IMG/VR virus record: IMGVR_UViG_3300050139_000074
Location: 1 to 58,829 of that record
Length of the DNA stretch: 58,829 bases
DNA from: a virus
Reading direction: 5' to 3' (one strand)
A model generated the notes under the pieces. That model was not told the DNA's origin. It ran no database searches and was given only the letters and a program-made list of their open reading frames with translations. Shown here piece by piece: positions 24,501-32,608 of the stretch (within the stretch, counting starts at the first letter, position 1; each line of letters opens with the position of its first letter). Made by a program: the position numbers and the translations under genes.

Positions 24501-25906
24501 GCCTTACTGCCGAGCTTCTTGGTTGCCGTCTTCTCGTCCTTGTATCCTTTATAGGCGACAAGCGGGTTCGTAATGAGTGGTGCCGGGGTGATTTCACCTG
24601 TGGTGTAATCTACGTTTTCAACAGGTGTTGATAAGTCTGTGGATAACTCCTGCGGAGCGGGAGCCTGCTCCACCGGAGCCGGGAGATCTTCGATATGCTG
24701 CGAAGCAGCAGCCTCGCCCCTCAGGGCGGAGTCCTGAGCCAGAGTATCCATCACACCTTCACCAGTAGTGGCACTCTTTGCCAAGGCAGTAAGTGCTTGA
24801 CTCTGCACTTCTTCGATGGTAGGAGGTTTCGCCCCCGCCTTCTCCTGTGCCTCGGCAGCAAGTTTGTCCATGACCGGTTTCAGCATGTCAGAGCTGGTGT
24901 CTATCGGGTTCTTTAAATTAACGTCCTGAAGAGCTTCGCTCCGCCACAGGTTAGCGGCGGAAGGATCGGCGGCATACATATGCTCGTAGAGAGCATTGAC
25001 GACCTTTGCGCGTTGCTCCGGGTTAAACTCCCCATCACTTAATACGCCTTTAAAAGCCTGTGCTGCGCCGGCTCTCTGAGCAGCGGTAAAGGCACCAAAA
25101 GCTCCGCCGGTAAGGGCTGAAGAGATCCACGCCTTGGGGTTAGCCAGCACCTCCTTCATCGGGTCGGCGTCGGGTCTTGCCCCGGTGTATTTCTCAGCAG
25201 CAGCGGTCGCCGCACCTTGGGCCTGCATGATCGGTGCATCTACGAGGACGGAGGAGCCTACGTCACCGGCCAAGGAGCGTAAAGATGGGCGCACGAGGTT
25301 CTGTGCTACGGCCTCAATACCGTGGGCCACCGCCTTCATGCCGAGCGACTCGGCCCCTGCTCGGAGCAATCCCTTCGCAGCGTGAGAAGCTGGACCCATG
25401 AGAGCCATGCCTGCACCAGAGGCAACGGCAGGGAGAATTGACGCCTGCATCGCATCGCCATCCGACATGCCGTTCGTCTTCGCACTCTCAAAGGAGCGTT
25501 CACCTTGAGACCCTGCGGCCTCCGCCGTAAGTGCTACGAGACCGGGGAGACCGGCAGCGAGGTACGGCACCATCTTGCCAACGCCTTCGGCGAGCTCTCC
25601 ACCTTGAGCGATGTAAGGGTGCGCCTCTTTGAACCCCGGAGTCATTGCATAATCTTTTTGCAACTCTTCACTCGCACGGCGTAACCCGCCGCCGAAGGTG
25701 CCGTCACCACCGAGAACACGAGAGGCGTACTGCCCAGCCTCACCTATGCCTTGACCGATGAGCCCTGCAACACGAGGAATGGCCTTGACCGTCTCTTGTG
25801 CAACCGTGGAATTACTTGGAGGGGCGCTGAGAATATCGTCGTAGGTGCCGGGAGACTTAAGCTCCGGAGCGGTGCCGTTCAGAATGTCGTCAAACATCCC
25901 GGCCAT
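18566..25906 (-). CDS. Giant polyvalent internal virion/ejection protein (2446 aa)
   Basis: A very long late protein with mixed domains. The N-terminal 300 residues are Ala/Gly-rich with hydrophobic helices. Residues about 733-737 carry a zinc metallopeptidase-type HELTH motif within VIFGHELTHAIEFAS. Around 1115-1170 is a domain with FVEEMQGPSDANQ and NGFDGVAWTPGEMQAKRYDL, which I recognise from large polyvalent phage proteins. From about 1850 come hydrophobic segments (LSSPSTFAVQWAQPYM and others). Such proteins are packaged in the head or core and delivered with the DNA. Last gene of the leftward unit; the ATG overlaps nothing and lies one base after the previous stop. Functions of individual domains are inference. 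Confidence 0.75.
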   Translation of the reverse strand: MAGMFDDILNGTAPELKSPGTYDDILSAPPSNSTVAQETVKAIPRVAGLIGQGIGEAGQYASRVLGGDGTFGGGLRRASEELQKDYAMTPGFKEAHPYIAQGGELAEGVGKMVPYLAAGLPGLVALTAEAAGSQGERSFESAKTNGMSDGDAMQASILPAVASGAGMALMGPASHAAKGLLRAGAESLGMKAVAHGIEAVAQNLVRPSLRSLAGDVGSSVLVDAPIMQAQGAATAAAEKYTGARPDADPMKEVLANPKAWISSALTGGAFGAFTAAQRAGAAQAFKGVLSDGEFNPEQRAKVVNALYEHMYAADPSAANLWRSEALQDVNLKNPIDTSSDMLKPVMDKLAAEAQEKAGAKPPTIEEVQSQALTALAKSATTGEGVMDTLAQDSALRGEAAASQHIEDLPAPVEQAPAPQELSTDLSTPVENVDYTTGEITPAPLITNPLVAYKGYKDEKTATKKLGSKADTHEVVQRDTDGKWVIKPKESEVVATPVEEPVAPKPVASRDGVDVYKVDDNSVITHDTNEGVYTLREKDSSGNNVDVATFEKINGKIQNFKTAATAGDGYDREQQIQGAQDLVAKIEKGVGDGGVLQGQSETGAPGAPTATGGDNAASNNNSEPVRPNPAGNPSEPVNGKYRLTNDEVLRLAEKDLAKTTGQSFPPGSLRPAEGHDNTAAKLNKIASVWGRKVYLFEESGGVSGAPAGFFNGGTPDTIYIKATTKDPHLVIFGHELTHAIEFASKQSGDGVYDAFHKVFKEELATDKFSKYMDSYNKAHGTSYDAETFPSEAMAETVGHLMTDPAVWSALHEKNPTLIEKIAQVVLDILKPITTARYHAQLSASIFKDYSRIEKAATEMLAKAQKENVIAGDGGTQFSVAPEAKPWYSKLEDLFSERLKSVNQDKPLPRSHFENILKDKGLKADEVKASGLEEFLASRERFTAKEVQDELKANAVELKDVVLGDVPVENLTESDLDAYAKKLYGQPYSRLNSTEKDKVRESAAPKAPTHFSQYTEPGAKEGSYREMFVTAPNDVTRRHEVYKQEGAGRPWRVRIVGDEQHQTSHLTEEEARRVAAENDAMNQKDSRWQDGHSQYSDIQNPVVRVRFNERETDGKKILFVEEMQGPSDANQKNMPQFLRNRIYDLGVKRVLSYAKENGFDGVAWTPGEMQAKRYDLSKEVDSIEAAPNSNGTYELVFDMKNHGRVTKHDLTVQEVEDNVGKELAKKIVDDSKTWTAANTAYRDALRKTDGSISEAEYDKLRATRDAVPLEYSGLDLKVGGEGLKSLYDKTLPSLFKKYGGEGVERTDLGGVKFNETPDATTGFSQWRNEPQGFRIRTDGKEYVLYDSGELVNGFKSLREAQDAAQQIASEEQRGGLQAVPYIPITQATPASFMKFAASMVDVAAPSEKVAKGVTNFFKDGVSAKRLVKGIIDSTYRYLFPVDRSIRLAASQAPYAPIKAHLNALMQQHKEMAGYKSSELRDAGIKWQAVSKAFKTEGEAKTLSDLVWKATTYELRADGKDNWTPETWKSAGLEESTGKSLEDAQAEIKNLYSKLDPAQRLAHREMIDHVTQMYEKGREAELAPLKVVHGEDVVKEAEAYNKALDAKQDLSGFSQDAQDVAPLVRAVDMRYPKLQGDYMPLMRFGDTAVRTYETSNGEIGNRVKTEFFESPKAAIDAVNRINQDKTNDLHAKIEERLDARRDVINIPAAFLDKFRAAAEAKGFTGEALQGLMQSAEGLRINTLPRTTTKGNKLHRENIEGYSTDVVRSYLTYIRNHSIANAQLLYGSKVEQTFRDMRNEIDARDSDSSRPANPDDIRDMYKLYNHLYVNEKAGNTEKINELTKAVSKVTFLWYLSSPSTFAVQWAQPYMTTIPKLAARYGYGTSLASYSRSAKEYMAGRYSDEKIDAFDRENDYIGEKLSKLVEQSREALPIEREALEAQMTAMYNSFSEPGKVMSDNQKLLVLKVLSHQGAIDLSMSHMVGDEIAGSDNGTKTMNKIIDKAGIFMQKSETGSRRAAAISSFGLAAKDGFLKAHDYAADIIDDTLFNFDSQNRGEMWRGNTGRILGQFQFFRFHMVGKTIQLLKDAAGGEYDRSISDAKATAEANGYDVMSITKNGESQHRLTKDGKAYHSTETREGMPEDVKAFFSSMEGAEQMKSEARQELAYQMGSAFALAGAGGTPIAMMLSNSVTSALWAGISAMFEDPDDPWNVAGDFEKGLREAVGDTTANLFMKGLPSLVGADISRRIGAGGMMDIIQGDPPPGLTGTAKANWYAGRILGPAWGVASDTIRGMDALADGDLSEYMRMTSPKPVRDLFKTAEVYNNGVQGGGKTLLKSEDVSPWSFALMLAGINPMDVSLAQQESRYLKNISTSLSQRRASLVKGLATASAEQDVDGQEEAIEKLNHWSEKNPALKVTAQELASAVKRERDKKAGVLSKREQIVKSEYGVER

Positions 25907-25907
25907 G

Positions 25908-27485
25908 TTATGGTGCTCCTGTCAGAGATGCAGCCATGCGCTGCCTGATCGCTCTTTGTTTCACAGGATCGGCGATAACCGAAGGATCTCTTAACGCCTT
26001 CTGGAACTCGGCAAGAACCGCAGGATCTATGGTCTGCCCCTTCTGCCCGAAGATCGCAGGCATTGGATCAACAGGAGCCTCATCACCATACCAATGCTTC
26101 TTGCCTGCTATACCTGGGAGACCAGCGGCGACCAGAGGAACACCAGCGGCGAGGTTACGGCCAAGAGTTCCAGCGGCAAAGGCGCCAGCATCGTCACCGG
26201 GATGCGCGGCGAGGTAAGTCTCCAGAGCCTTCTGCCCTGCGAGTGCGATCTTCGTCTCGTCACCCTCTTTTTTCATGTCCAGTTTTGTCGGCTGGTTCTC
26301 GAAGTAACTGGCATGGGCATTTTGCAACCGCGCAGCGGCGCTCACCTGTAAATCATGTACTGCTGCCATACGCTCTAAACCTTGCTGAATATAATCAGGA
26401 TCTCCGGGCTTCGCAGTTACCATAGGTAACCCTGCTGCCTTCGGTGCTGGAGTATCGTCCTCTGCATCGTCCTCCTGGGCAGGTGCAGCTTTAAATAACT
26501 GCACGCCCAAACCATGTGAGGGTAGCATCGCAGGTGTAGATGCGGCGGGGGTGCTAGGAGCCACTTCAGCATTACGCCGGAGCATCCCGGTGGTCATGTT
26601 GCCATTGAAGTAGTTGGGGTCTCCGCCGAGCAGATAATTCCCGGCGTTCAGAGTTCTCGCCCCGGCATCGTTGGCGATTGCCACCGGAAGGGCTGCGCCC
26701 ACGGCGAGGCTCTGTACCAGACCCTTGGTGCCTTGAACGAGAGGAGAGTTCGAGATATTATCAAGAACGCCACCATCAGCCATACCCATCATACCAGGTG
26801 CGTTCATACGCCCTTCAGCATCAGGCTGGTTCAGCCCTTTCGGCCCTAGAGCTGTAGGCAGTCCCAGTTTCTTACGCACTGTAGTAACGATGCTATCGAA
26901 GAACTGCGGATGGAGAGCGGAGACCACTTCCTGCGGCACGACGTACTCGCCCTTCTTGGCGGCGATCATGGTGTCATCCGCAACGGCGGGGTTCGGTGTT
27001 CCAGAGATGAGTCCTGCGTTGGCGTAGCCACTGATCGTGTCCATGTGAACCGAGCCGGCAGGAGGCAGCTTCGCCGTAATGAGCGGGTCGGAGTCCATAG
27101 ATGTACTCAGGCTCGGGGTCTGAGTCAGTGAGGTGGTGAGGCCAGTGGCGCGTGGTAGTAAGGAACTACCTGTGGTTACGGCTGCATAAGGGTCAGGAGT
27201 TTTAGAACCCCCACCTGTGATATAAGGCGCTCCGCCTGCACCGACCAATGCAGTATTGAGCCCACCCTGATTAACCAGCCCTTGATGGGTAAGGCCGAAC
27301 TGCCCCGCCTGTTTGCCCACGGCGAGCTGGTTCTCACCAGCGGCTGCGATATTTTGGAGGCCGAAGTTACCCTGCTGATCGCCCACGGCGAGCTGGTTCT
27401 GGCCTTGGAGACCTACTATCTTCTCCCGCCCTGCCTGCTCGGTCGCTCGGAGATTCTGAATTAACCCTACATCGTATCCTGCCAT
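25908..27485 (-). CDS. Internal virion or tail-associated protein (525 aa)
   Basis: Gly/Ala/Pro-rich with low-complexity stretches. The N-terminus has two related segments (GQNQLAVGDQQGNFGL and GENQLAVGKQAGQFGL). The middle carries DDTMIAAKKGEYVVPQEVV, a short motif seen in many phage virion proteins (D-D-x-x-x-A-x-x-x-G-E-Y-V-V/I-P-x-E-V-V), and MMGMADGG. It sits between two other late virion genes. Probable internal or tail component; role not established. Confidence 0.6.
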   Translation of the reverse strand: MAGYDVGLIQNLRATEQAGREKIVGLQGQNQLAVGDQQGNFGLQNIAAAGENQLAVGKQAGQFGLTHQGLVNQGGLNTALVGAGGAPYITGGGSKTPDPYAAVTTGSSLLPRATGLTTSLTQTPSLSTSMDSDPLITAKLPPAGSVHMDTISGYANAGLISGTPNPAVADDTMIAAKKGEYVVPQEVVSALHPQFFDSIVTTVRKKLGLPTALGPKGLNQPDAEGRMNAPGMMGMADGGVLDNISNSPLVQGTKGLVQSLAVGAALPVAIANDAGARTLNAGNYLLGGDPNYFNGNMTTGMLRRNAEVAPSTPAASTPAMLPSHGLGVQLFKAAPAQEDDAEDDTPAPKAAGLPMVTAKPGDPDYIQQGLERMAAVHDLQVSAAARLQNAHASYFENQPTKLDMKKEGDETKIALAGQKALETYLAAHPGDDAGAFAAGTLGRNLAAGVPLVAAGLPGIAGKKHWYGDEAPVDPMPAIFGQKGQTIDPAVLAEFQKALRDPSVIADPVKQRAIRQRMAASLTGAP

Positions 27486-27495
27486 ATATCACCCC

Positions 27496-28803
27496 TTACG
27501 CCGAAATGTTCTGGGACTTGGAAACGTCGCCATTTGTGACGTTGAGGTTCTCGGACTCACTGCTGCTGGTGGACGCCGACCAGCCGAAGGAGCTGGAGAC
27601 GGAGACGCTGTTCAGCGATGAGGCGATCATCTGAGCTGCTGACTGTGCCAGTCCTTGCAGGGTCGAGACCTCAAGGGTCAATTGCCGGAGTGCAGTCTCG
27701 ATGACTACGTTCGCTTCTTTGAGCGCGATCTCGGCTTTCGTCCCGCCGATACTTGCATTGGCCTGAACACCCTTGAGCTTCAACTCCTCTGGAATCGTCT
27801 GAGCTTGTAGCGAAGCTACGGCGCCCTTCACTGCGGCATCATACGATGTGGCGACCGCCTGGTTCGTTTCTGCAATTGCCTTCATCGGTTCGATCTGCCC
27901 TGCAAGTTCCGCTTTGAAAACATCAACTACACCCTGGTTCGCCTGAACGGTAGCGAGTATCGCAGTCTTATTGATGTCAGCCTTTGCCAGAGCAACGGAG
28001 ACCGTGGACTTGAACCCTTCAAGGTTCAACGTAACCTGGGTCTTCGCAGCATCGAAGTCACGCATGATCTTGGAGTCAAAGACTCTGGAGAGCAGGTCAA
28101 GGAGCTGTGTGGACGAAGCGAGAACTGCCTTATTGTAGTCAACTGCGAGCCGTGCTGACTCCGCCATGATCTGCGAAGAGGAGTCGGAAAGGCGTATACC
28201 TGACTCATTATTCATCTCAGTCTGCTTCGCAGAGAGCGCGCCGGGAGGCATGTCGAAACCCCGAGAAGAGAAGATAGTCGTAGCCTCTGTGTACGCCTGC
28301 GCCCTTGCAGAGTTCTGCCTTGCCGTTTCACGAGCAAAGAGCGCATCTTCGGCGGAGCCGAGACCGGTGCTCGCAGTGGTTATATCAGCTTCGAGTCTGT
28401 TCCGAAGCGATGTGAGCAGATCGTCGGTGAACGCAGAGTTCGTAAAGGAGACCGTAGTGCTGGGCACATCGGGGATATTGATGTCTGCGACCGCAGGAAT
28501 CTCGTGAATCGTGCCGAGAGTCTGGGGTGTAAATGATGGCACCGTAGTGTATGTCGGCGCAGTCGGGGCGTCGTAGGTGAACTCCCCTGTAGGGGAGTAG
28601 AGAGTGATCGCATCGAGCGCAGCAGCTACCGCCGAGAGATCGGTGGCAACGGTGTCAGACCCGAGCTTACTTTTAATTTCTACAAGATCAGTATTAAGCA
28701 TATTTCTAGCCCAGTCGGCCCACGACGAGGCTAAAGCGTACTTACTTTGTAAGATACCATCTGCCGTTACAAATGTTTGAGGCATTAATGTATTGCTGCT
28801 CAC
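27496..28803 (-). CDS. Helical virion protein (435 aa)
   Basis: Ala/Ser/Thr-rich and mostly helical after an extended Pro/Thr N-terminal region (YDAPTAPTYTTVPSFTPQTL). Long amphipathic helices span roughly residues 130-390, and a Ser-rich C-terminus (SSSFGWSASTSSSESENL) follows. I recognise no family. Composition and place just before the internal virion genes suggest a tail or ejection-channel protein. Confidence 0.55.
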   Translation of the reverse strand: MSSNTLMPQTFVTADGILQSKYALASSWADWARNMLNTDLVEIKSKLGSDTVATDLSAVAAALDAITLYSPTGEFTYDAPTAPTYTTVPSFTPQTLGTIHEIPAVADINIPDVPSTTVSFTNSAFTDDLLTSLRNRLEADITTASTGLGSAEDALFARETARQNSARAQAYTEATTIFSSRGFDMPPGALSAKQTEMNNESGIRLSDSSSQIMAESARLAVDYNKAVLASSTQLLDLLSRVFDSKIMRDFDAAKTQVTLNLEGFKSTVSVALAKADINKTAILATVQANQGVVDVFKAELAGQIEPMKAIAETNQAVATSYDAAVKGAVASLQAQTIPEELKLKGVQANASIGGTKAEIALKEANVVIETALRQLTLEVSTLQGLAQSAAQMIASSLNSVSVSSSFGWSASTSSSESENLNVTNGDVSKSQNISA

Positions 28804-28815
28804 AACGGCCTCCTG

Positions 28816-29454
28816 TTAAATCAGGGTGCTTATATCAATCGTGGTGTGCCCGGTCGTGACTACCGTTACAGTCTCACCGAACACAGGGCAGGTCAGCTTC
28901 GCTGTAAGCCCTTCAATAACATATATTTCGAAATAACCCAACTTATTTGTTATCGTTGAGATTGTCTCGATGTCCACGACGTCAGAGTTGTTCGCAGCAG
29001 CGGGTGTGACTGCGGCAGTAACTACCACGCCGATCCAGTTTACGACTTCCGGAGTTCCGAGGAAAGGGTTCGCAGGGGTGATAACCGCTTGACCCGCAGC
29101 GGTGCCGTCAGGCTTGATTACTGTGCCGAAGATCTTGCACATCGGCTCCGTTGAGATGCGGAGCGGGGAGACATTCGCAGTATCCAGGGTGATGATCGTA
29201 ATGCCGGTCACCGAGTTCACGAACGTAGAGACGAAGGAGTAGGGGCCCACGAGGAGCGAAGCGAGTTCTACGCCGAGGATCAGGAGATCGAACTCATTGA
29301 CGTTCCGTACCATGTTCTTCGTGAACAAGGAGGAGCCATTCGGGTAATCGGCATAGATGTCGATCTTCGCGGCCCAATCATCCGAGAGCGTGGGGAACTG
29401 AGAAGATGCGTATGTCGCTGTAAAGTCCTGCCCCTGCTGAAGTGCTACGGTCAT
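28816..29454 (-). CDS. Virion-associated beta-rich protein (212 aa)
   Basis: Alternating beta-strand pattern with a middle segment FGTVIKPDGTAAGQAVITPANPF that resembles an Ig-like or carboxypeptidase-regulatory-like surface domain. N-terminal MTVALQQGQDFTATYASSQFP is followed by DDWAAKIDIYAD. Probably a tail-tip or adaptor structural protein. It follows a 44-residue gene by one base. Confidence 0.5.
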   Translation of the reverse strand: MTVALQQGQDFTATYASSQFPTLSDDWAAKIDIYADYPNGSSLFTKNMVRNVNEFDLLILGVELASLLVGPYSFVSTFVNSVTGITIITLDTANVSPLRISTEPMCKIFGTVIKPDGTAAGQAVITPANPFLGTPEVVNWIGVVVTAAVTPAAANNSDVVDIETISTITNKLGYFEIYVIEGLTAKLTCPVFGETVTVVTTGHTTIDISTLI

Positions 29455-29455
29455 A

Positions 29456-29590
29456 TCATGCTCCTATTTTAAAACTCGGAGGAGTCGTTACTGTCCGGAC
29501 GAAGATGGTGTTCGAATGGAGAATAAGGGCAACTGGAGTGATGCCTCCGCCGACTGCGCCCCCAGATGTAGTTACCGACGTAGTAGCCAT
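29456..29590 (-). CDS. Small Gly-rich protein (44 aa)
   Basis: A short frame starting MATTSVTTSGGAVGGGITP and containing NTIFVRTVTTPP. It lies exactly between the stop of the 29592-30665 gene and the start of the 28816-29454 gene. Its GGA-V-GGG-IT and IFVR elements echo the C-terminus of the preceding propeller protein (TGGGVGGGAIT ... KIFVRS), so it may be a related tip peptide. Confidence 0.5.
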   Translation of the reverse strand: MATTSVTTSGGAVGGGITPVALILHSNTIFVRTVTTPPSFKIGA

Positions 29591-29591
29591 A

Positions 29592-30665
29592 TTACGACCT
29601 CACGAAAATCTTGTTGCCTTTGTAGCACTGGTATGTCTTCAGGCTCCCGCCTGCTACGGCTCCACCAGTGAAAATAAAAGCCCTCACAATCTCACGAGCA
29701 GTAATAGCACCTCCACCAACTCCGCCTCCTGTTAGTGTGTAAGCCGTTGGAGCAGCATAATTGGTTTCAACACCATCTGTTGCATACCCTACAACCACTA
29801 TACTTCCAGAGTAACTCGTGGTAACTGTCTGCCAAGAATTAGTATTTCCCAGTTCAGTTATATTAGACCATGTAGCTCCATTGTCTAAAGACTTTTGTAT
29901 GTATGAAGTGCCGTCATTAGCGAGAACATATATTGCTGACCCGTTAGGTACTACAACAGCCTGATAAAAATACAAACTTGTTATGCTGGAGTTGAGCGCC
30001 CAAGTCGCACCATAATCTACAGATATGTACAGATGCGTATCATCAGTAATAAATGCTTGTATTGCACCGTCCGCGGACATTGATGGTCGTGCCCAAGTTT
30101 GAGTTCCGGGCGCTGTTATACTTGTGAAACTGCCACCATGGTTACTTGATTTTCGTATATATCCTGCGTAGTTTGCCGTGGTTATATAGGTGCCGTCTGC
30201 GGATATAGCAAGTCCTGTATAGTTGTTGCCGGTGAAAGAATCTATAAGTGACCATGAACCACCGCTGTTGGTAGACTTATACAGTTTTGCCGCGGTTCCA
30301 GTACTCATAGCAAAGAGCATAACTGACGCATCTTTGCTGATGGCGATCTGCGTAACCCAACCACCCCCGATTTTTGTTGTAGCATCAGTAGATGTCGTTG
30401 CCGATACCCCACCATTCGCTGATGTAAGTATGTGACCTGAGTCATAGTCATAAATTACAAGGTTGTCGCCTGACGCATCACAACAAACAATACCACAACC
30501 ACCAGTTTGTATCTGGTTCCATACAAAACCACCATCTACAGCTTTTACGAGAGCACCAGTTTGTCCGTCTGAATTGTACACTACCAAACCGCTAGATGAG
30601 CAGTCGAGAATATCAACTCGGCCTAATCCACCTGATGTTATATGTGGTATATTGGAGAAACTCAC
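29592..30665 (-). CDS. Asp-box (BNR) beta-propeller protein, probable receptor-binding or tail surface protein
   Basis: 357 residues with repeated S-x-[DN]-x-G-x-[ST]-W boxes: STNSGGSWSL, SVDYGATWAL, SLDNGATWSN and similar. These are characteristic of sialidase-type propellers; roughly 40-50 residues separate them. A Gly-rich C-terminus (GGGVGGGAIT) ends in IFVRS. It probably binds a surface glycan or protein; catalytic residues of sialidases are not apparent. The start overlaps the end of the previous gene (ATGA on this strand). Confidence 0.65.
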   Translation of the reverse strand: MSFSNIPHITSGGLGRVDILDCSSSGLVVYNSDGQTGALVKAVDGGFVWNQIQTGGCGIVCCDASGDNLVIYDYDSGHILTSANGGVSATTSTDATTKIGGGWVTQIAISKDASVMLFAMSTGTAAKLYKSTNSGGSWSLIDSFTGNNYTGLAISADGTYITTANYAGYIRKSSNHGGSFTSITAPGTQTWARPSMSADGAIQAFITDDTHLYISVDYGATWALNSSITSLYFYQAVVVPNGSAIYVLANDGTSYIQKSLDNGATWSNITELGNTNSWQTVTTSYSGSIVVVGYATDGVETNYAAPTAYTLTGGGVGGGAITAREIVRAFIFTGGAVAGGSLKTYQCYKGNKIFVRS

Positions 30666-31096
30666 GCTGGAACGCCCTTACTGAGTTGGAATACCGGCGT
30701 AACTGCGAGCGTGTCGCCTGATGCTGCTGGTGTGTATTTCGTTGCGAGCCGGTCAGCGTAGACCAGTGTGCCGTCAGCATCAACAACGAAGCAACCATAA
30801 ATATCAGCAGGGCCTGTGAGCGCCCCGGAGAATATAAATGACTGTGCAGCATAAGCTACTTGAGCGATACCTGACGCGATTGAGCAGGTAAAATTTGCAG
30901 CAATCAGCGTGACTGAAGCATACCCCCCACCTGCCGCCTCGGTGTATGTACCTGCTGTGTCACTTCCGTCTGAAGCTGGTGTTACATTATTTGTGAACAA
31001 CTTAAGAGTATAGTTATTACCCCCTGATGGGAGTACGTTTTTAAAATACTTATTGAGCATTGCAAGTGCTCCTACATCTGCGAGTACGATTGACAT
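30662..31096 (-). CDS. Small tail structural protein (144 aa)
   Basis: Begins MSIVLADVGALAMLNKYF. It contains YTLKLFTNNVTPASD and ends VTPVFQLSKGVPA. I recognise this pattern (K-L-F-x-N-[ND]-x-T-P at about residue 33, I-Y-G-C-F-V in the last third) from small phage proteins encoded beside tail genes. It is ATGA-coupled to the downstream propeller gene. Exact role unknown. Confidence 0.6.
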   Translation of the reverse strand: MSIVLADVGALAMLNKYFKNVLPSGGNNYTLKLFTNNVTPASDGSDTAGTYTEAAGGGYASVTLIAANFTCSIASGIAQVAYAAQSFIFSGALTGPADIYGCFVVDADGTLVYADRLATKYTPAASGDTLAVTPVFQLSKGVPA

Positions 31097-31119
31097 GGTG
31101 TTTCTCCTTTAATTTAAAC

Positions 31120-32271
31120 TTACGCCAAAACAGCAATATCTAAACATCCATGCGCCATGTTGGGAGGCTCGGCGACCCAATCGCTGCCGTTACGCGACGA
31201 TGCGAGCTCGCCTAAAAGTCCTACTGACATGAAAACTCCTGCCCCATAAACTACCTTTTTGTAGTTACCTGTAGGCATTGTGTGAGAGGTAAACGTAGTT
31301 CCGTCAGTGGTGCGCAGTGCTACGGACGCTCCTACAAGCACCAGCGCACCATCACCGAAGGCAAAAGACCGCAGCGTGGACGTTCCTGTAACAGTGAGTA
31401 TTCTGGACCATACCACACCATCTACGGACTCTGCTATACCGTGCGGTTGCCCTACTGTGTCTACAAGTATTACGTAGAATTTACCAAAAGCGTACACCAC
31501 ATCCCCAAAAATGCCTGTAAAGCCTGATGGGTTCGACACCGCTGACCAGCTATTACCGGCATCAGTGGATACTAAAAAATGTGGTCCATAAAGGCTTATT
31601 ACAAAAGTGCCTTTGCGATTATCTGCCATACCGTAAGCATTAAGGTCCCAGTCAGGTATGGACGTATACCCAGGCATCGCCACCCAAGAAATACCGTCAC
31701 GTGACATTTGAAGTTCAGTCACAGGTTCTCCTAGTGCGTAGGTTCTGTCATTATTGCACCTGATGAAGATTCCGCCAGAGGCATATATCCTAGATATTAA
31801 TGGCGAAGTGTACTGCACCCAATGTACACCATCCCCTGATAGGGCATATGTGTAGCCTCCTATATCCACTGCCGCAAAAAGACTTCGACTCGCAGCGAGG
31901 AAAACTGATACAAAAGGCACAGTGGTCACAGGGATCCATCCCTGCCCGTTTAACGACAGTGCTGAATAATTCGTTGCACCCAAACCAGCTCCGTATATGT
32001 AACTGCTTGATACCAAAAATAGGGCGTGGACTCCGAGTTCTTCCGGGGCCCCAACAACTCTCGGAACCTGCACATAAACATCTTCTTTATTGAAACAGAT
32101 CGAGCATGTGATGACGGCCCCATCAGGAGCGCTTACGATCCTGTTACCGATCTTCAGACCACCGAGCCTCATCTGCTCACGCAGAATAGCAAGTTGCGCC
32201 ATGGCAAAGCCACGGTACTTGTTCTTATCAGCATCCGCTTCGCGGAGTATCGGTGTAGGCAGTACCGACAT
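31120..32271 (-). CDS. Asp-box (BNR) beta-propeller tail protein
   Basis: 383 residues from the ATG at 32271 (MSVLPTPILREADAD), one base after the previous stop; a longer frame to 32358 is a Ser/Arg-rich artefact. The N-terminal 70 residues (MAQLAILREQMRLGGLKIG) probably attach to the tail. The rest has propeller blades with boxes such as SGDGVHWVQY, SRDGISWVAM, STDAGNSWSA, SVDGVVWSRI and SRNGSDWVAE. Same fold class as the gene at 29592-30665, but with a different blade consensus. Likely recognises the host surface or forms part of the tail hub. Confidence 0.65.
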   Translation of the reverse strand: MSVLPTPILREADADKNKYRGFAMAQLAILREQMRLGGLKIGNRIVSAPDGAVITCSICFNKEDVYVQVPRVVGAPEELGVHALFLVSSSYIYGAGLGATNYSALSLNGQGWIPVTTVPFVSVFLAASRSLFAAVDIGGYTYALSGDGVHWVQYTSPLISRIYASGGIFIRCNNDRTYALGEPVTELQMSRDGISWVAMPGYTSIPDWDLNAYGMADNRKGTFVISLYGPHFLVSTDAGNSWSAVSNPSGFTGIFGDVVYAFGKFYVILVDTVGQPHGIAESVDGVVWSRILTVTGTSTLRSFAFGDGALVLVGASVALRTTDGTTFTSHTMPTGNYKKVVYGAGVFMSVGLLGELASSRNGSDWVAEPPNMAHGCLDIAVLA

Positions 32272-32272
32272 C

Positions 32273-32608
32273 TTACGGCTCAGACGCGACATCCTGCGCG
32301 GTGATGCTGTTCTTGAACGTGAAAGTGTAGACGTTGGTGACGAGGCCGCTTGTGGCATCTACCGACGAGCTCTTCGTGAGCACCATCTTAGTTGGCCGGT
32401 CACCCGACACCAGAGCGTTCCAGCGTTGCCATGCCTGTTCACAGATGGCATAGAGCATCTTCCTGACGTCGCCCGTTGATGCGTCGATCTCGGATGCCTG
32501 GAGTTCAGGGAAAGAGGCTATCGGCACCACCATATCAGTTGTGAGGCAGGTCGTGCCCCCGTGGGTTAAACCGGTGAACCATGTTGCGGGCAGAGGATTC
32601 CAAGCCAT
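32273..32608 (-). CDS. Hypothetical tail protein (111 aa)
   Basis: Begins MAWNPLPATWFTGLTHGG and ends NSITAQDVASEP. The centre DVRKMLYAICEQAWQRWNAL is helical. The start overlaps the previous stop by one base and the next gene starts one base after its stop, so it belongs to the tail operon. I know no function. Confidence 0.55.
   Translation of the reverse strand: MAWNPLPATWFTGLTHGGTTCLTTDMVVPIASFPELQASEIDASTGDVRKMLYAICEQAWQRWNALVSGDRPTKMVLTKSSSVDATSGLVTNVYTFTFKNSITAQDVASEP

Noticed and set aside
32274-32358. N-terminal extension of the second propeller gene
   Set aside because: Ser/Arg-rich sequence overlapping the previous gene; the ATG at 32271 directly after the stop is the natural start.
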